A DNA stretch of 33,471 nt, taken from an uncultured Spirochaetales bacterium. Its GTDB lineage: Bacteria; Spirochaetota; Spirochaetia; Sphaerochaetales; Sphaerochaetaceae. The DNA lies in the NCBI GenBank assembly GCA_949292445.1, contig CASEZU010000154.1:1-33471 (forward strand), in the 5' to 3' direction. This document shows positions 33,077-33,471 of this stretch, piece after piece. Under the pieces are notes generated by a model, which worked only from the letters and a program-made list of their open reading frames with translations, was not told the origin of the DNA and made no database searches. The position numbers and the translations under genes were made by a program. The stretch's first letter is position 1; each line of letters opens with the position of its first letter.

Positions 33077-33471
33077 AAAGCGGTATAAGCCTTTTCAGTT
33101 TCACAGAGACCACTGATTATAGATGGGCTTTCAGTCATGCTGCCAGGGCAGGATACGACGGCGTTGAGCCGGTGATGAGCGAGGGCGGATATCTTACGCC
33201 GAAGACCAGCGAGAAGGACATCCTCGCGATAAGAAAAGCCGCGGAGAATGAGGGACTTGAGATCCCCAGTGTCGGTGTGTGGTCACTCTGGGAGAATAAT
33301 CTCGTCAGTGATGACCCTGCTGTTCGTACTAAAGCCCGGGATATTGTCAGAGCCCAGATAGAGGCAGCTTCCCTGCTCGGAGCGCATGGCATACTTGTCG
33401 TGCCTGGATATGTTGGCTGCGAGTTTGCTTCTCATCCTGAGGTGATTCCATATGATGCTGCTTATGACAGG
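33073..33471 (+). CDS. Second sugar phosphate isomerase/epimerase family protein (partial)
   Basis: The frame from ATG 33073 is open to the window end, giving 133 residues of an unfinished protein. It begins MKSGISLFSF and has the features of the xylose-isomerase-like TIM-barrel group: HAARAGYDGVEPVM, then a first-half barrel with IPSVGVWSLWEN and LGAHGILVVPGYVG. GGAGG (33058-33062) is 10 bases ahead, and the ATG overlaps the oxidoreductase stop (ATGA). The C-terminal metal ligands are beyond the window. It is a different protein from the first isomerase in this operon and probably catalyses a separate step. Confidence 0.82.
   Translation, partial: MKSGISLFSFTETTDYRWAFSHAARAGYDGVEPVMSEGGYLTPKTSEKDILAIRKAAENEGLEIPSVGVWSLWENNLVSDDPAVRTKARDIVRAQIEAASLLGAHGILVVPGYVGCEFASHPEVIPYDAAYDR

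Noticed and set aside
1..33471. CRISPR arrays, tRNA or rRNA genes, transposases, integrases, attachment sites
   Set aside because: No regularly spaced repeats, cloverleaf or rRNA sequence, or mobile-element protein was recognised on either strand.

Overview
The window looks like a chromosomal segment of a GC-moderate, gene-dense bacterium, most likely a Spirochaetota member (Sphaerochaetaceae-like gut lineage; moderate confidence, from family resemblance only). The pointers are the exported solute-binding protein that begins GGSSES right after its signal peptide, the many peptide and sugar ABC importers with separate binding proteins, several MATE pumps, and very tight gene packing. No rRNA, tRNA, CRISPR array, insertion sequence or phage gene was seen. 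No gene-free stretch exceeds about 225 bases.

Layout. (1) 1-2257: end of a pentose operon: FGGY kinase (cut by the window edge), AraD-type epimerase, LacI-type regulator. (2) 2258-7943: mostly single genes on alternating strands: two MATE exporters, a MutT hydrolase, a small lipoprotein, an HSL-type esterase, and an odd lone acyltransferase-fold protein. (3) 7984-10196: metY and metA, an acetylhomoserine route to homocysteine. (4) 10288-14606: argC-argJ-argB-argD, ornithine synthesis by the acetyl-recycling route. (5) 14610-24681: a peptide-use locus: pepT and a GntR/FCD regulator on the minus strand, divergent from a dpp/opp-type transporter (permease, permease, binding protein, two ATPases), an M20 dipeptidase and a URO-D/MtbA-fold protein, closed by a hairpin terminator. 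(6) 24724-26437: a frameshifted third MATE gene and an orphan Hpt protein. (7) 26563-33471: a ROK-regulated sugar operon: regulator, TIM-barrel isomerase, binding protein, RbsA-like ATPase, RbsC-like permease, Gfo/Idh/MocA oxidoreductase, and a second isomerase cut by the window end.

How parts fit. In the peptide locus, two copies of an 11-bp palindrome (TGRTANTAYCA) sit on and just after the -10 box of a strong promoter, the arrangement expected for repression by the neighbouring GntR protein. In the ROK operon a 19-bp palindrome lies at the start of the regulator gene. Its binding-protein gene carries an in-frame TAG with the rest of the frame intact, and the ROK gene has no ATG, GTG or TTG where its conserved N-terminus starts.

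A recurring pattern may be the most informative signal: genes inside operons have strong GGAGG-type ribosome sites, but several first genes (metY, the esterase, the Hpt gene, the acyltransferase-like gene, and less clearly mutT and two MATE genes) lack one. Each instead has a -10-like hexamer ending 6-8 bases before its ATG, which predicts leaderless transcripts.
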